Part shown: positions 11,018-20,272 of the stretch, piece after piece
How positions within the stretch are numbered: position 1 is the first letter of the stretch
How the letters are laid out: each line of letters opens with the position of its first letter
Source of the DNA: Alphaproteobacteria bacterium SO-S41
GTDB lineage: Bacteria > Pseudomonadota > Alphaproteobacteria > Micropepsales > Micropepsaceae
Assembly (NCBI GenBank): GCA_019670725.1
Contig: AP024629.1
Location: forward strand, 1,922,001 to 1,986,000
DNA: 64,000 nt
Direction: 5' to 3'
Notes under the pieces: model-generated
The model's input: only the letters and a program-made list of their open reading frames with translations
The model's database searches: none
What the model was told of the DNA's origin: nothing
Translations under genes and position numbers: made by a program

Positions 11018-12853
11018 TCAAACTGCCCGCGTGACGGTCTTCAGCCAGGCGGCGGTGTCGGGGTCGACCAGCGGCGTCAGCGTCTCGCGAACGCGCGCGT
11101 GGTAGGCGTTGAGCCAGGCGGTTTCGTCGGCGGTGAGGAGCGCAGTGTCGACCAGTTCGAGGTCGATGGGGGCGAGCGTCACGGTTTCGAATTCCAGCGT
11201 CGGGCGTTCGCCGCCTTCGATTTTCGCCTCGCGCACGACGATGAGGTTTTCGATGCGGATGCCGTAGCCGCCGGTCTTGTAGTAGCCGGGCTCGTTAGAG
11301 CAGATCATGCCGGCGAGGAGCGGCTGGGCGATCGGGCGCTTCGAAATGCTCTGCGGCCCCTCATGGACGCTGAGATAAGCGCCGACGCCGTGGCCGGTGC
11401 CGTGGTCGTAGTCGAGGCCGACGGCCCAGAGCGGCGCGCGGGCCAGCGTATCGAGCTGGGCGCCAGTGGTGCCGGCAGGGAAGCGCGCGGTGGCGAGCGC
11501 GATGTGACCCTTCAGCACGCGGGTAAAGCGGTCCTTCATTTCGGCGGTCGGCGTGCCGAGCGCGACGGTGCGCGTCACGTCGGTCGTTGCGTCCATGTAC
11601 TGGCCGCCGGAATCGATGAGAAAGAGCTCACCGCTGCGGAGCTGGCGGTCGGTCTTCTGCGTCACGCGGTAGTGGACGATGGCGCCGTTGGGGCCGCTGC
11701 CGGAGATCGAGTCGAAGGAGAGGTCCTTCAGCGCGCCGGTCTCGCGGCGGAAGTCTTCCAGCTTCTCGCAGGCCTGAATTTCGGAGATCGCGCCGGCGGT
11801 GCCCTGCTCGGTCACCCATTTGAGGTAACGTGTCAGCGCCGCGCCGTCGCGGATGTGGGCGGCGCGCACGCCGGCGATTTCGGCTTCGTTCTTCTGCGCC
11901 TTGGGCAGCAGCACGGGGTCGACGCCGCGCACGATGGTGGCGCCAGCGTTCTGCAGTTGGGTGAAGACCCACTGCGCGGCGGTGCCGGGATCGGCGAGCA
12001 CGGTCTTGCCCTTGAGCTCGTCCAGCGCCGCGCCGAACTCCGACGGGGGACGCACACGCACGGCATTGCCGAGATGGGCGGCGAGGCCGTCGGTCATCTT
12101 GCGCTCGTCGAGGAAGAGATCGACCGCGCCGTCATTCTTCAGCACGGCGAAGGAGTGGGGCAGCGGGACGTGGCCGACATCGCCGCCTCGGATGTTGAGC
12201 AGCCAGGCGATGGATTCAGGCAAGGTCAGGACCGCGGCGTCCTGCTTCGCCTTGGCGAGGCCGGCGGCGATGCGCGTGCGCTTGTCGGCGGCGGCTTCGC
12301 CCGCGATCTCGAGCGGGTGGGGGACGACGGGGGCGAGCGGCGGTTCGGGCTGATCTTCCCACGCCGCATCGACGGGCGAGTCGGTGACGGCGACAAGCGT
12401 GCCGCCAGCGGCCGTGATCGCCCTCTCCAGCGGCTCGATGCCCGAGGGCGTGTGCAGCCAGGGATCGTAGGCGATGGTGTCGCCGGCCTTCACATGGGCG
12501 GCCAGCCATTGCGGCGGCGGCTCGTCGTGGAGGTGCTGGGGCGCGAAGATCGAGAGATCGACCTGGTCGCGGACCTGCAGCGTGTAGCGGCCGTCGATGA
12601 AGACGGCGGCTTGGGTTGTCATGATGACCGCCATGCCGGCCGAACCGGTGAAGCCGGTGGCCCAGGCGAGGCGCTCGTCATGGGGGGCGACGTATTCGCC
12701 CATATGGGCGTCGCCCCGGGGGACGATCACGCCGGCGAAGCCGCGCCTGGCGAGCTGGGCCCGGATGGCGGCGACGCGCGCCTGCGTCGCGCTGGGCGGC
12801 GGCGGGTCGTCATAGGTCTGGAAACGGGTTTGTGTCTTGAGCGTGTCGAGCAT
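11018..12853 (-). CDS. Aminopeptidase P family (Xaa-Pro aminopeptidase, M24B)
   Basis: Metallopeptidase that removes N-terminal residues preceding proline. The 611-residue form matches the long, three-domain aminopeptidase P type: two creatinase-like N-terminal domains and a C-terminal pita-bread domain. Metal ligands are visible in LIDSGGQYMDATTDVTRT (two Asp), the His of DHGTGHGVGAYLSVHEGP and Glu in SNEPGYY and RIENL. An upstream in-frame ATG at 12919 exists, but the protein is best started at MLDTLKTQTRF. First gene of a five-gene minus-strand run. Confidence 0.93.
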   Translation of the reverse strand: MLDTLKTQTRFQTYDDPPPPSATQARVAAIRAQLARRGFAGVIVPRGDAHMGEYVAPHDERLAWATGFTGSAGMAVIMTTQAAVFIDGRYTLQVRDQVDLSIFAPQHLHDEPPPQWLAAHVKAGDTIAYDPWLHTPSGIEPLERAITAAGGTLVAVTDSPVDAAWEDQPEPPLAPVVPHPLEIAGEAAADKRTRIAAGLAKAKQDAAVLTLPESIAWLLNIRGGDVGHVPLPHSFAVLKNDGAVDLFLDERKMTDGLAAHLGNAVRVRPPSEFGAALDELKGKTVLADPGTAAQWVFTQLQNAGATIVRGVDPVLLPKAQKNEAEIAGVRAAHIRDGAALTRYLKWVTEQGTAGAISEIQACEKLEDFRRETGALKDLSFDSISGSGPNGAIVHYRVTQKTDRQLRSGELFLIDSGGQYMDATTDVTRTVALGTPTAEMKDRFTRVLKGHIALATARFPAGTTGAQLDTLARAPLWAVGLDYDHGTGHGVGAYLSVHEGPQSISKRPIAQPLLAGMICSNEPGYYKTGGYGIRIENLIVVREAKIEGGERPTLEFETVTLAPIDLELVDTALLTADETAWLNAYHARVRETLTPLVDPDTAAWLKTVTRAV

Positions 12854-12929
12854 GGGCGGAAGGTACGAAACCTTCCGCCCAGCCGCAACGTGGGATGGGG
12901 CGCGGCCTAGGCCGCGCACCGGGTCGTGA

Positions 12930-13427
12930 TCAGGCCGGGCGCGGCATGACCTGTAGCAGCAGGAAGCTGAAGGCGATCAGGATAACCGTCATGACGATCG
13001 AAATGATGAACGCGCTGCCCCACGAGGGACGCACGTCGCCGGGGCCCTTAAGGAAGGTGTGGATCGCCCACGACATGATGATGAGGCTGAGCGCCTGGTT
13101 GATCGCGAAAACGACCGGGCCCTGGGGCATGATCTGCGCCATCACGCCGCCGCCGGTGGCGATCTCGGGCTTCAGCACGCCGCCGAACACCAGGGCGATG
13201 CCGATGGCGCCGGAGACGAGCACGGCGATGAAGATCGACAGGAAGGAACTGCCGTATTTGACGGGATAGCCGAGCACCGCCTGGCCGACGAATTTCAGCA
13301 GAAGACCGACGATCAGCGCCGCGATCGCCGCGCCGATAAGCAGGCCGATCACCAGCGCCGTAATGCCGACGCCGGCCAGCATTTCGGGCGAGACTGACTG
13401 CTGCGCCATTGGTAGAATCTGAAACAT
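12930..13427 (-). CDS. Four-helix integral membrane protein, unknown function
   Basis: Not recognised. 165 residues with about four hydrophobic helices (ALVIGLLIGAAIAALIVGLLL, FLSIFIAVLVSGAIGIALV, FAINQALSLIIMSWAIHTF, AFIISIVMTVILIAFSFLLL). A good GAGGGGG ribosome site precedes the ATG at 13427. The downstream-facing neighbour at 13536-13973 has the same helix order and a similar KYPV/GYPVKYGSS motif after helix 1, so the two appear to be diverged tandem paralogues. Confidence 0.75.
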   Translation of the reverse strand: MFQILPMAQQSVSPEMLAGVGITALVIGLLIGAAIAALIVGLLLKFVGQAVLGYPVKYGSSFLSIFIAVLVSGAIGIALVFGGVLKPEIATGGGVMAQIMPQGPVVFAINQALSLIIMSWAIHTFLKGPGDVRPSWGSAFIISIVMTVILIAFSFLLLQVMPRPA

Positions 13428-13535
13428 GGATAGTCCCCCTCTGGCGCCCGCACTGTGCGGTCCGCCTTGCGATGGGGGAGTCTAACCGTCTTGCTCCCTA
13501 TCCGGGGTGCGGCACGGGGAAGCAGCGCGGCGTGT

Positions 13536-13973
13536 CTAAGGGCGGCCGTTCATCGGCAGATCGAGCGTGGTCAGCACCACCGCGATCAGCAGCGACATGA
13601 CCTGCATAATCGCCGCCACGACGCCGGACTGCGCGAAATCCGGGCGTTTTCCGTCCGGCGCGCGGATGAAGGCGGCGATGGCGAAGGCGAGGATCACCAG
13701 CCCGACGGCGAGGCCGATGATCTGCAGCGCGATCGAGCCGCTGCGCGCCACGTCGACGGCGCCGAGCTTGACGAGGGCGATGATGAGCGTCGTCAGCGTG
13801 AAATAGGCGGCGAACAGTGCCTTCACTGAATCGACGATCCGCACCGGATATTTGAAGATCGATTCGGCCGTCAGCTTCAGCGGCAGCGCCAGCAGCACGC
13901 TGACGATCAACGAGCCGAGCAGGACGCCGAGGCCGAGTTCTAGGAAACTCGCGTGCTGGAACTCGTTGGGCAT
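13536..13973 (-). CDS. Four-helix integral membrane protein, paralogue of neighbour
   Basis: Not recognised. 145 residues with four hydrophobic segments (LGVLLGSLIVSVLLALPLKL, AAYFTLTTLIIALVKLGAV, IALQIIGLAVGLVILAFAI, VVAAIMQVMSLLIAVVLTTL). FKYPVRIVDSVKALFAAYF after helix 1 corresponds to GYPVKYGSSFLSIFI in the gene at 12930, supporting common ancestry. It lies upstream of that gene on the same strand. Confidence 0.72.
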   Translation of the reverse strand: MPNEFQHASFLELGLGVLLGSLIVSVLLALPLKLTAESIFKYPVRIVDSVKALFAAYFTLTTLIIALVKLGAVDVARSGSIALQIIGLAVGLVILAFAIAAFIRAPDGKRPDFAQSGVVAAIMQVMSLLIAVVLTTLDLPMNGRP

Positions 13974-14021
13974 GGGGCGCCTATGATTGCGCCGCTGTTT
14001 TGGCCGAAAGCTCGGCTGGCG

Positions 14022-14879
14022 TCAAAGCGCCAGCAGCAGCACCGACCACGGGCCCAGCCGCCAACGCCGCTCCAGCCGGAACCCGAAGGCGCGGTAGAAC
14101 GAGAGCACGAGCAGTTCCTGGGTCCGCAGCAGGCCCGACAGCACCACGCGGCCGCCCGGCGCGATGTGATCGCGGATGCCCGGCGCCAACTGGGTCAGCG
14201 GCCCGGCGAGGATATTGGCGATGATGAGGTCGTAGGGTGCGGCGGCGCCGATCATCGGGTGGGCGAAGCCTTCGGCGACCACGGCGCGGATGCGCATCTG
14301 GCCGCCATTGAGGCGCAGGTTCTCGCGCGTCACGTCGATCGCCTGCGGGTCGATGTCGGAGGCCATGACCGGGATGCGCCACAGCCGGTCGGCGCCCAGC
14401 GCCAGCACGCCGGTGCCGCAGCCGAGGTCGAGCGCGTTCGACGGCGCCATGCCGGTGCGCTTCATCCAGTCGAGCGCCATCAGGCAGCCGGTGGTGGTCT
14501 CATGATGGCCGGTGCCGAAGGCGACGCCGGCGTCGATGCCGAGGGCAATGGTGTTGGAGGGCGCCTTGCCCTTGTCGTGGGCGCCGTAGACGAAGAAACG
14601 CCCGGCCCGGACAGGCGGCAGGCCCTCCTGGCTGAGCTTCACCCAGTCGACATCGGGTAGTGCCTCGACCTTCACGTCGCGGCCGAGAATGGCGGTGAGT
14701 GCGTCGCCGTCGGGCGCTTCGGCGTAATAGGCCTCGATGACCGCGTCGTCCTCGTGCGGGTGGGTAAGGACGATGACGGACTGCGGCGAAGGTTCCGGCG
14801 TCAGTTCGAAGAGCATCGAGAAGCGCTCGATCTCCTCATGCGCGGCGCGGATGGAGGCTTTCCAGAGGGGGGCGGTCAT
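14022..14879 (-). CDS. prmA: Ribosomal protein L11 methyltransferase PrmA
   Basis: SAM-dependent enzyme that trimethylates ribosomal protein L11. The start MTAPLWKASI is chosen by homology; an in-frame ATG at 14915 would add 12 residues. Diagnostic segments are GTGHHETTTGCLMAL, the SAM motif ALDLGCGTGVLALGA, ASDIDPQAIDVTRENLRLNG, and YDLIIANILAGPL, the NPPF-like catalytic loop of this family. The 285 residues are the usual size. A family C repeat separates it from the helicase gene. Confidence 0.94.
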   Translation of the reverse strand: MTAPLWKASIRAAHEEIERFSMLFELTPEPSPQSVIVLTHPHEDDAVIEAYYAEAPDGDALTAILGRDVKVEALPDVDWVKLSQEGLPPVRAGRFFVYGAHDKGKAPSNTIALGIDAGVAFGTGHHETTTGCLMALDWMKRTGMAPSNALDLGCGTGVLALGADRLWRIPVMASDIDPQAIDVTRENLRLNGGQMRIRAVVAEGFAHPMIGAAAPYDLIIANILAGPLTQLAPGIRDHIAPGGRVVLSGLLRTQELLVLSFYRAFGFRLERRWRLGPWSVLLLAL

Positions 14880-14940
14880 GGCGGAGGCATTCCCCCATGC
14901 GGGGCAGAAACGCAATGGGGCAGGGCTGAAGGGGCGCGAC

Positions 14941-15093
14941 TTTCCTCCCCCGTTTACGGGGGAGGGGGACCGCGAAGCGGTGGAGGGGGCGGATGCAGCG
15001 CGGAGCTTTGTGAGATCACGTGCCCCCCTCTGCCTGACCCTTCGCTCCGCGAACGATCAGGTTGTCTCCCCCCGCAAGGGCGGGGGGAGCAAG
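14941..15093 (+). repeat. Palindromic intergenic repeat, family C, copy 2
   Basis: Begins with the same 20 bases as copy 1 (CCTCCCCCGTTTACGGGGGA), then CCGCGAAGCGGTGGAGGGGG and GGATGCAGCGCGG. The internal hairpin differs (CTGACCCTTCGCTCCGCGAACGATCAG region), and it ends CCCCCCGCAAGGGCGGGGGG. It lies between prmA and the 3' end of the helicase gene. Confidence 0.85.
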
Positions 15094-15097
15094 GTGA

Positions 15098-17401
15098 TCA
15101 CGCCCGGTTCAAAAACGCCGCGATCACCTTCTTCTCGCTGCCGTCCTGGAAGCGAACGGTGAGCTTGTTGCCGTCTGCATGGGTGACCTTGCCGCGACCG
15201 AATTTGGCGTGGAGCACCTCGTCGCCGCGGCCGAAGCCGGCACTGTCGGGGTCGCTGGAGACGATGGTTGCCTGGGCCTCGATCAGCGGGGCGCGGGGGC
15301 GCTGCATGCCTGGGCGGACATTGCTCTGCGCGCGCTTCCAGCCGGGGCTGTCATAGGAGCTGGAGAAGTCTGCGTTGGACCAGCGGTTTTCCGAGAAACC
15401 CTGGCGCGCGTTGAAACCGCCGCCGCCGAGGCCTTCCTTCAGCTCCACTGCGCCGGGCGGCAGTTCGGAGACGAAGCGCGAGGGGATGGCGCTCTGCCAC
15501 AGGCCGTGGGTGCGGCGGTTGGCGGCGTGGCTGATCTGGACGCGCTTCTTGCCGCGGGTGATGCCGACATAGGCGAGGCGGCGTTCTTCCTCGAGGCCCG
15601 CGAGACCGTTCTCGTCCATCGAGCGCTGCGAGGGGAAGAGGCCTTCCTCCCAGCCGGGCAGGAAGACGGTATCGAACTCCAGCCCCTTGGCGCCGTGCAG
15701 GGTCATGATGGAGACCTTGTCGCCGGTTTCGTTCTGCTCGGCTTCCATGACCAGCGAGACGTGCTCAAGGAAGCCCTGCAGGTTTTCGAACCCCTCCATG
15801 GAGCGGATAAGCTCCTTGAGATTCTCAAGCCGGCCTTCGGCTTCGACGGACTTGTCGGCCTGCCACATCTCGACGTAGCCGGATTCTTCCAGCACCAGCG
15901 TTGCGAGATCGACGTGGGGCAGGCTGCCGGCGGCGATGCGCCAGCGGTCGAAGCCGTCCATGAGCTGGCGGAGGCTGGTGCGCGCCTTGCCGGTGATCTC
16001 GTCGCTGTCGGCGAGGCGGCGCGCAGCCATGCCAAGCGAGACGCCCATGCGGCGGGCGGCGGTCTGGATATCCTGCAGCGCCTTGTCGCCGATGCCGCGC
16101 TTGGGCTTGTTGACGATGCGCTCGAAGGCGAGGTCGTCGTCGCCCTGATGCACGACGCGGAGATAGGCGAGCGCGTCGCGGATTTCCTGGCGCTCGTAGA
16201 AGCGCGGGCCGCCGATGACGCGATAGGGCAGGCCGACCGCGACGAAGCGTTCCTCGAACTCGCGCATCTGGTGCGAGGCGCGCACCAGGATCGCGGCGGA
16301 GGCGAGGCGCTCGCCCTTCTTGGGCAGCAGCTCCAGTTCGTCGGCGATCTGGCGGGCTTCTTCCTCGGCGTCCCAGACGCTGAGCACCGTGACGCGGTCG
16401 CCCTCGGCGGCTTCGGTCCACAGCGTCTTGCCGTGGCGGCCGCGGTTTTCCTTGATGAGGCCCGAGGCGGCGGAGAGGATTTCCGGCGTCGAGCGGTAGT
16501 TGCGTTCCAGCCGCACGACCTTGGCGCCGGGATAGTCGCGTTCGAAGGAGAGGATGTTGTCGACCTCGGCCCCGCGCCAGCCATAGATCGACTGATCGTC
16601 GTCGCCGACGCAGCAGATATTGTGGCGGGGGTCGGCCAGCAGCTTCAGCCACTGGTGCTGGGCGATGTTGGTGTCCTGGTACTCGTCGACCAGCATGTAG
16701 ACGAACCGCCGGCGATACTCCTCCAGCACGTCGGGATTCTCGCGCAGGATCTTGATCGGTGCGAGCAGCAGGTCGCCGAAATCGGCGGTGTTGAGATCGA
16801 GCAGGCGCTGCTGGTAGGCGGCGTAGAGCAACGCGCCCTTGCCGGCGGCGTAACCGTAGGCCTCGCCGTTCGGCACGTCGGCGGGCAGCCAGCCGCGGTT
16901 TTTCCAGCGGTCGATCAGCGCGGCGAGCTGGCGGGGTGGGTGGCGTTTCTCATCCAGATCGGCGGCCTTCACGACCTGCTTGATGAGTCGGAGCTGGTCG
17001 TCGGTGTCGAGGATGGTGAAGTTCGATTTGAGGCCCGCGAGTTCCGCGTGCCGGCGCAGCATGCGCGCGCCGATCGAGTGGAAGGTGCCAAGCCATTGCA
17101 TGCCCTCGACCACGCCGCCGATCAGCATGCCGATGCGCTCTTTCATCTCGCGCGCGGCCTTGTTGGTGAAGGTCACGGCGAGAATCTGGCCGGGATAGGC
17201 CTTGCGCGAATGGAGGAGGTGGGCGAGCCGGGTGGTCAGCACACGCGTCTTTCCGGTGCCGGCGCCGGCCAGCACCAGGACCGGGCCGTCCTGCGACAGC
17301 ACGGCCTCGCGCTGGTGCGGGTTCAGGCCCTTGAGATAGGCGGGCTCGCCGGAGGCGGGCAGCGCAGCCTCGGACAAAGCGTCTTCGAACGAATGGGACA
17401 T
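15098..17401 (-). CDS. uvrD: UvrD/PcrA-type ATP-dependent DNA helicase
   Basis: Superfamily 1 3'-5' helicase for nucleotide excision and mismatch repair. Motifs: LNPHQREAV (Q motif), Walker A AGAGTGKT (45-52), TFTNKAAREMKER (Ia), LVDEYQDTN (II), GDDDQSIYGWRGA (III), LERNYRST (IV), TLHGAKGLEFDTVFL (V) and AYVGITRGKKR (VI). The C-terminal 60 residues form the Tudor-like tail (GDEVLHAKFGRGKV). At 767 residues it is the normal size. It diverges from the methyltransferase gene at 17510. Confidence 0.95.
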   Translation of the reverse strand: MSHSFEDALSEAALPASGEPAYLKGLNPHQREAVLSQDGPVLVLAGAGTGKTRVLTTRLAHLLHSRKAYPGQILAVTFTNKAAREMKERIGMLIGGVVEGMQWLGTFHSIGARMLRRHAELAGLKSNFTILDTDDQLRLIKQVVKAADLDEKRHPPRQLAALIDRWKNRGWLPADVPNGEAYGYAAGKGALLYAAYQQRLLDLNTADFGDLLLAPIKILRENPDVLEEYRRRFVYMLVDEYQDTNIAQHQWLKLLADPRHNICCVGDDDQSIYGWRGAEVDNILSFERDYPGAKVVRLERNYRSTPEILSAASGLIKENRGRHGKTLWTEAAEGDRVTVLSVWDAEEEARQIADELELLPKKGERLASAAILVRASHQMREFEERFVAVGLPYRVIGGPRFYERQEIRDALAYLRVVHQGDDDLAFERIVNKPKRGIGDKALQDIQTAARRMGVSLGMAARRLADSDEITGKARTSLRQLMDGFDRWRIAAGSLPHVDLATLVLEESGYVEMWQADKSVEAEGRLENLKELIRSMEGFENLQGFLEHVSLVMEAEQNETGDKVSIMTLHGAKGLEFDTVFLPGWEEGLFPSQRSMDENGLAGLEEERRLAYVGITRGKKRVQISHAANRRTHGLWQSAIPSRFVSELPPGAVELKEGLGGGGFNARQGFSENRWSNADFSSSYDSPGWKRAQSNVRPGMQRPRAPLIEAQATIVSSDPDSAGFGRGDEVLHAKFGRGKVTHADGNKLTVRFQDGSEKKVIAAFLNRA

Positions 17402-17509
17402 TGAGTCGAAATGTAGGGCTTCGCGGGGCCCGATCCAACCGCCGTGCCACAGACTCTCGCGGGCGTTGTATACGGTGTATATGGGCGCGCGCGCCGGGGG
17501 GATGCCGCC
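17402..17509 (+). promoter_or_regulatory. Divergent promoter region, uvrD / methyltransferase-P450
   Basis: A 108-bp gap between divergent genes. Near the plus-strand gene is TTGTATACGGTGTATATGG (about 17465-17483), containing the palindrome GTATAC and a near-repeat GTATAT; it could be a -10 or a small operator. GGGGGGA at 17496-17502 is the ribosome site for the ATG at 17510. Confidence 0.4.
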
Positions 17510-18343
17510 ATGACCGACAATGCGGACCAGATTGCCTACTGGAATGCCGCTTCAGGCCATAAATGGGCCGAGGATGCGGAGAAACTGGATGCGATGATGG
17601 CCGAAATGGCCGCCGTCGCGATCGCCGCGGCGTCGCCGCGCGCGGGCGAATCGGTGGTCGATATCGGCTGCGGCGCGGGCGCGACGGCGGTGGCGCTGGC
17701 CAACGCCGTGGGACCCGAGGGCCGGGTGCTGGGCGTCGATGTCTCCGCGCCGATGCTGGAGGTCGCGCGGGCGCGTGGGGCGGGGCGCGGGCCGCTGTCG
17801 TTCGTCGAGGCGGATGCGGCGACGGCGCATTTCGCGGCGGCTTCGGCGGACCTGGTGTTTTCGAAGTTCGGCGTGATGTTCTTCGTCGATCCGGAAGCGG
17901 CGTTTCGCAACATCCGCAAGGTGGTGAAGCCCGGCGGGCGGCTGGCGTTCATCTGCTGGCGGACGCTGAAGGAAAATCCGTTCGCGACGCTGCCGATGGG
18001 CGCAGCGCTGAAGCACCTGCCGCCGCAGCCGTCGCCCGATCCAAATGCGCCAGGGCCGTTCGCCTTCGCCGATCCGGTGCGGGTGGGGCATATCCTCACC
18101 GCAGCCGGGTTCCAGACGCCGGCCTTCGCGCATTTCGACAGCACGATGACGGTGGGCCGGACCCCCGCTGCGGCGGCGAAAGAAGCGGTGCTGGTCGGCA
18201 TGGCCTCGCGCCTGCTGGCGAACGAGCCGCAGGCGATGAAGGACCAGGTGATCGCTGAGCTGACCGAGATCTATGAGCGCCATGTCACGCCGGCGGGGGT
18301 CACGGTACCCGCGGCGTGCTGGGTCGTCACGGCGAGCGCGTGA
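17510..18343 (+). CDS. Class I SAM-dependent methyltransferase (UbiE-like)
   Basis: 277-residue methyltransferase. After QIAYWNAASGHKWAED, typical of this family, comes motif I VVDIGCGAGATAVALA, GVDVSAPMLEVARAR, the DLVFSKFGVMFF segment and KVVKPGGRLAFICW, as in small-molecule methyltransferases. The start at 17510 has a strong upstream GGGGGGA; the upstream open frame lacks one. The stop is one base from the P450 start, so the two are translationally coupled and may modify the same molecule. Confidence 0.88.
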   Translation: MTDNADQIAYWNAASGHKWAEDAEKLDAMMAEMAAVAIAAASPRAGESVVDIGCGAGATAVALANAVGPEGRVLGVDVSAPMLEVARARGAGRGPLSFVEADAATAHFAAASADLVFSKFGVMFFVDPEAAFRNIRKVVKPGGRLAFICWRTLKENPFATLPMGAALKHLPPQPSPDPNAPGPFAFADPVRVGHILTAAGFQTPAFAHFDSTMTVGRTPAAAAKEAVLVGMASRLLANEPQAMKDQVIAELTEIYERHVTPAGVTVPAACWVVTASA

Positions 18344-18344
18344 C

Positions 18345-19766
18345 ATGAGCGGGGCGGGTTCAGCGGCTTCTGTCCGGCGCGATCCCAAACGCCCGGCCGC
18401 GCCGGTGCCGCTGCCGCCCGTGCCGAACCCGGGCTTCGGCGACATGGTGCGCTTCTTCCTGCGCGCCCGGAAGAACCTGATCTCGGCCTTCGACGAGAGC
18501 GTCTATCGCGAGGCGTTCATCCGGCGGAAGGCGTTCGGGTCGGATATCTGGATCGTCTCGGAGCCTGAGGCGATCAAGCGGGTGCTGCTGGACAATTTCG
18601 CAAACTACCCCAAGGGCATCCAGCAGCAACGCCGTCTGACCCCGGCGCTGGGCGAAGGGCTGCTGACCTCGGAAGGCGAGAGCTGGCGGTGGCAGCGGCG
18701 GACGACCGCGCCGGCGTTCCAGCACAAGCGCGTTGTCGGTTTCGCGCCGGCGATGGTGGCGGCGGCGAACGACCTGCTGGCGCGCTGGGACAGCGAGGGC
18801 ACGGCGGAGCGCGATATCGCTGCCGAGACGATGCAGCTCACCTTCGATGTGCTGTCGCGCACGGTGTTCGGCAGCGATGCGCGGACGGATGCCAAGCGCA
18901 TGGGCGCGGCATTCGAGCTGTATTTCGATACGGCCGGGCGGCTGGATATCGCGGGCATGCTGAACCTGCCGGACTGGGTGCCGACGCTGGGGCGGCTGCG
19001 GGCGCGGCCGGCGCTGCGCTATTTCCAGAGCGAGATTGGCCGCATCGTGCGCGACCGCCGAGCGTTGATCGCACGCGATCCGGCGGCGGCGCCGGACGAT
19101 CTGCTGACCATGCTGCTGACCGCGGAAGATCCCGAGGGCGGGCGTCCCATGGACGAGCGGCAGGTGATCGACAACGCGCTGACTTTTATCGGCGCGGGGC
19201 ACGAGACGACGGCCAATGCGCTGAACTGGGTGTTCTATCTGCTCGCCGCCTATCCGTGGGCCGAAGAGCGCGTGGTGGACGAGATCGGCCGCGTGCTGAA
19301 CGGGCGGGCACCGGGCGCGGAGGATGTCGGCAAGCTGACCTATACGCGCCAGGTGCTGGACGAGGCGCTGCGGCTGTATCCGCCCGCGCCGTTCATGGGC
19401 CGGGTCGCGCTGGCGGCGGACGAGCTGGGCGGCGAGAAGCTGAAGGCGGGGACGCAAGTGCTGGTCTCGCCCTGGGTGCTGCACCGTCATCATATGCTGT
19501 GGGACGAGCCTGAGCTGTTTGATCCCGAACGCTTCGCGCCGGGGCGGAAAGAGACGATCCACCGCTTCGCCTATCTGCCCTTCGGCGGCGGCCCGCGCAT
19601 CTGCATCGGCATGGCGTTCGCGGTGCAGGAGGCGATGCTGTTGCTGGTGACGATCCTGCAGCGCTATCGCCTGACGGTGCGCGAGGGGTTCACGGTGGGA
19701 CCGAACGCGACGATCACGCTGCGGCCCGAGGGCGGGCTGCCGATGCGGGTGGAGCGGCGGCACTAG
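18345..19766 (+). CDS. Cytochrome P450
   Basis: Heme monooxygenase of 473 residues, soluble (no N-terminal anchor). The I-helix oxygen motif is GAGHETT, the ExxR salt bridge EALRLYPPAP, and the heme loop FGGGPRICIG with Cys420 as thiolate ligand. The LRLYPPAP/FLPFGGGPR pattern is closer to class II, fatty-acid-hydroxylase-like P450s than to CYP101 types. No ferredoxin or reductase is adjacent. It starts one base after the methyltransferase stop and is followed by an EamA exporter-like gene. Confidence 0.93.
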   Translation: MSGAGSAASVRRDPKRPAAPVPLPPVPNPGFGDMVRFFLRARKNLISAFDESVYREAFIRRKAFGSDIWIVSEPEAIKRVLLDNFANYPKGIQQQRRLTPALGEGLLTSEGESWRWQRRTTAPAFQHKRVVGFAPAMVAAANDLLARWDSEGTAERDIAAETMQLTFDVLSRTVFGSDARTDAKRMGAAFELYFDTAGRLDIAGMLNLPDWVPTLGRLRARPALRYFQSEIGRIVRDRRALIARDPAAAPDDLLTMLLTAEDPEGGRPMDERQVIDNALTFIGAGHETTANALNWVFYLLAAYPWAEERVVDEIGRVLNGRAPGAEDVGKLTYTRQVLDEALRLYPPAPFMGRVALAADELGGEKLKAGTQVLVSPWVLHRHHMLWDEPELFDPERFAPGRKETIHRFAYLPFGGGPRICIGMAFAVQEAMLLLVTILQRYRLTVREGFTVGPNATITLRPEGGLPMRVERRH

Positions 19767-19830
19767 GCGCGGCAACTGAAGTCGTGGATGGTCCGCCTGC
19801 GCGGACCATGACAGGCAGGGTGTGACGGCG

Positions 19831-20268
19831 ATGCAGAATCTGACGACGTCGTGGCAGTTCTGGGCGATCCTGTCGGCGACCTTCGCCGCGTTGACGGCGG
19901 TGTTCGCCAAAGTGGGCGTGACGGGCGTCAGTCCCGACTTCGCGACGTTCTTCCGCACCGGCGTGGTGCTGGCGGCGCTGGCCTTGCTGCTGACCGTGAC
20001 GGGGCAGTGGGCGTGGCCGGAGACGGCGACGCCGCGGACGTGGATTTTCCTCACGCTGTCGGGACTGGCGACCGGGGCGTCGTGGCTCTGCTATTTCCGG
20101 GCACTGCAGATCGGCGATGCTTCCATGGTTGCGCCGATCGACAAGTTGAGCGTCGTCATGGTCGCGCTGTTCGCCGTGGCGTTCCTGGGTGAGAAGCTGA
20201 GTGTCATCAACTGGGCGGGCATCGCGATGATCGGCGGCGGCGCGGTACTGGTGGCGATGAAGGCGTAG
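19831..20268 (+). CDS. Half-size EamA/DMT family transporter
   Basis: Inner-membrane protein with one EamA domain of about five helices (WAILSATFAALTAVFAKVGV; FRTGVVLAALALLLTV; WIFLTLSGLATGASWLCYF; LSVVMVALFAVAFLGE; WAGIAMIGGGAVLVAM). The family motif around GDASMVAPIDKLSVV and LGEKLS is clear. About 145 residues is half of a typical DMT transporter, so it presumably acts as a dimer. An AGGCAGGG site at 19813-19820 favours the ATG at 19831; an in-frame GTG at 19822 is too close. Confidence 0.85.
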   Translation: MQNLTTSWQFWAILSATFAALTAVFAKVGVTGVSPDFATFFRTGVVLAALALLLTVTGQWAWPETATPRTWIFLTLSGLATGASWLCYFRALQIGDASMVAPIDKLSVVMVALFAVAFLGEKLSVINWAGIAMIGGGAVLVAMKA

Positions 20269-20272
20269 GGCG

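Noticed and set aside
15179-17404. A 741-codon plus-strand open frame opposite the helicase
   Set aside because: Antisense of uvrD; high-GC strand artefact.
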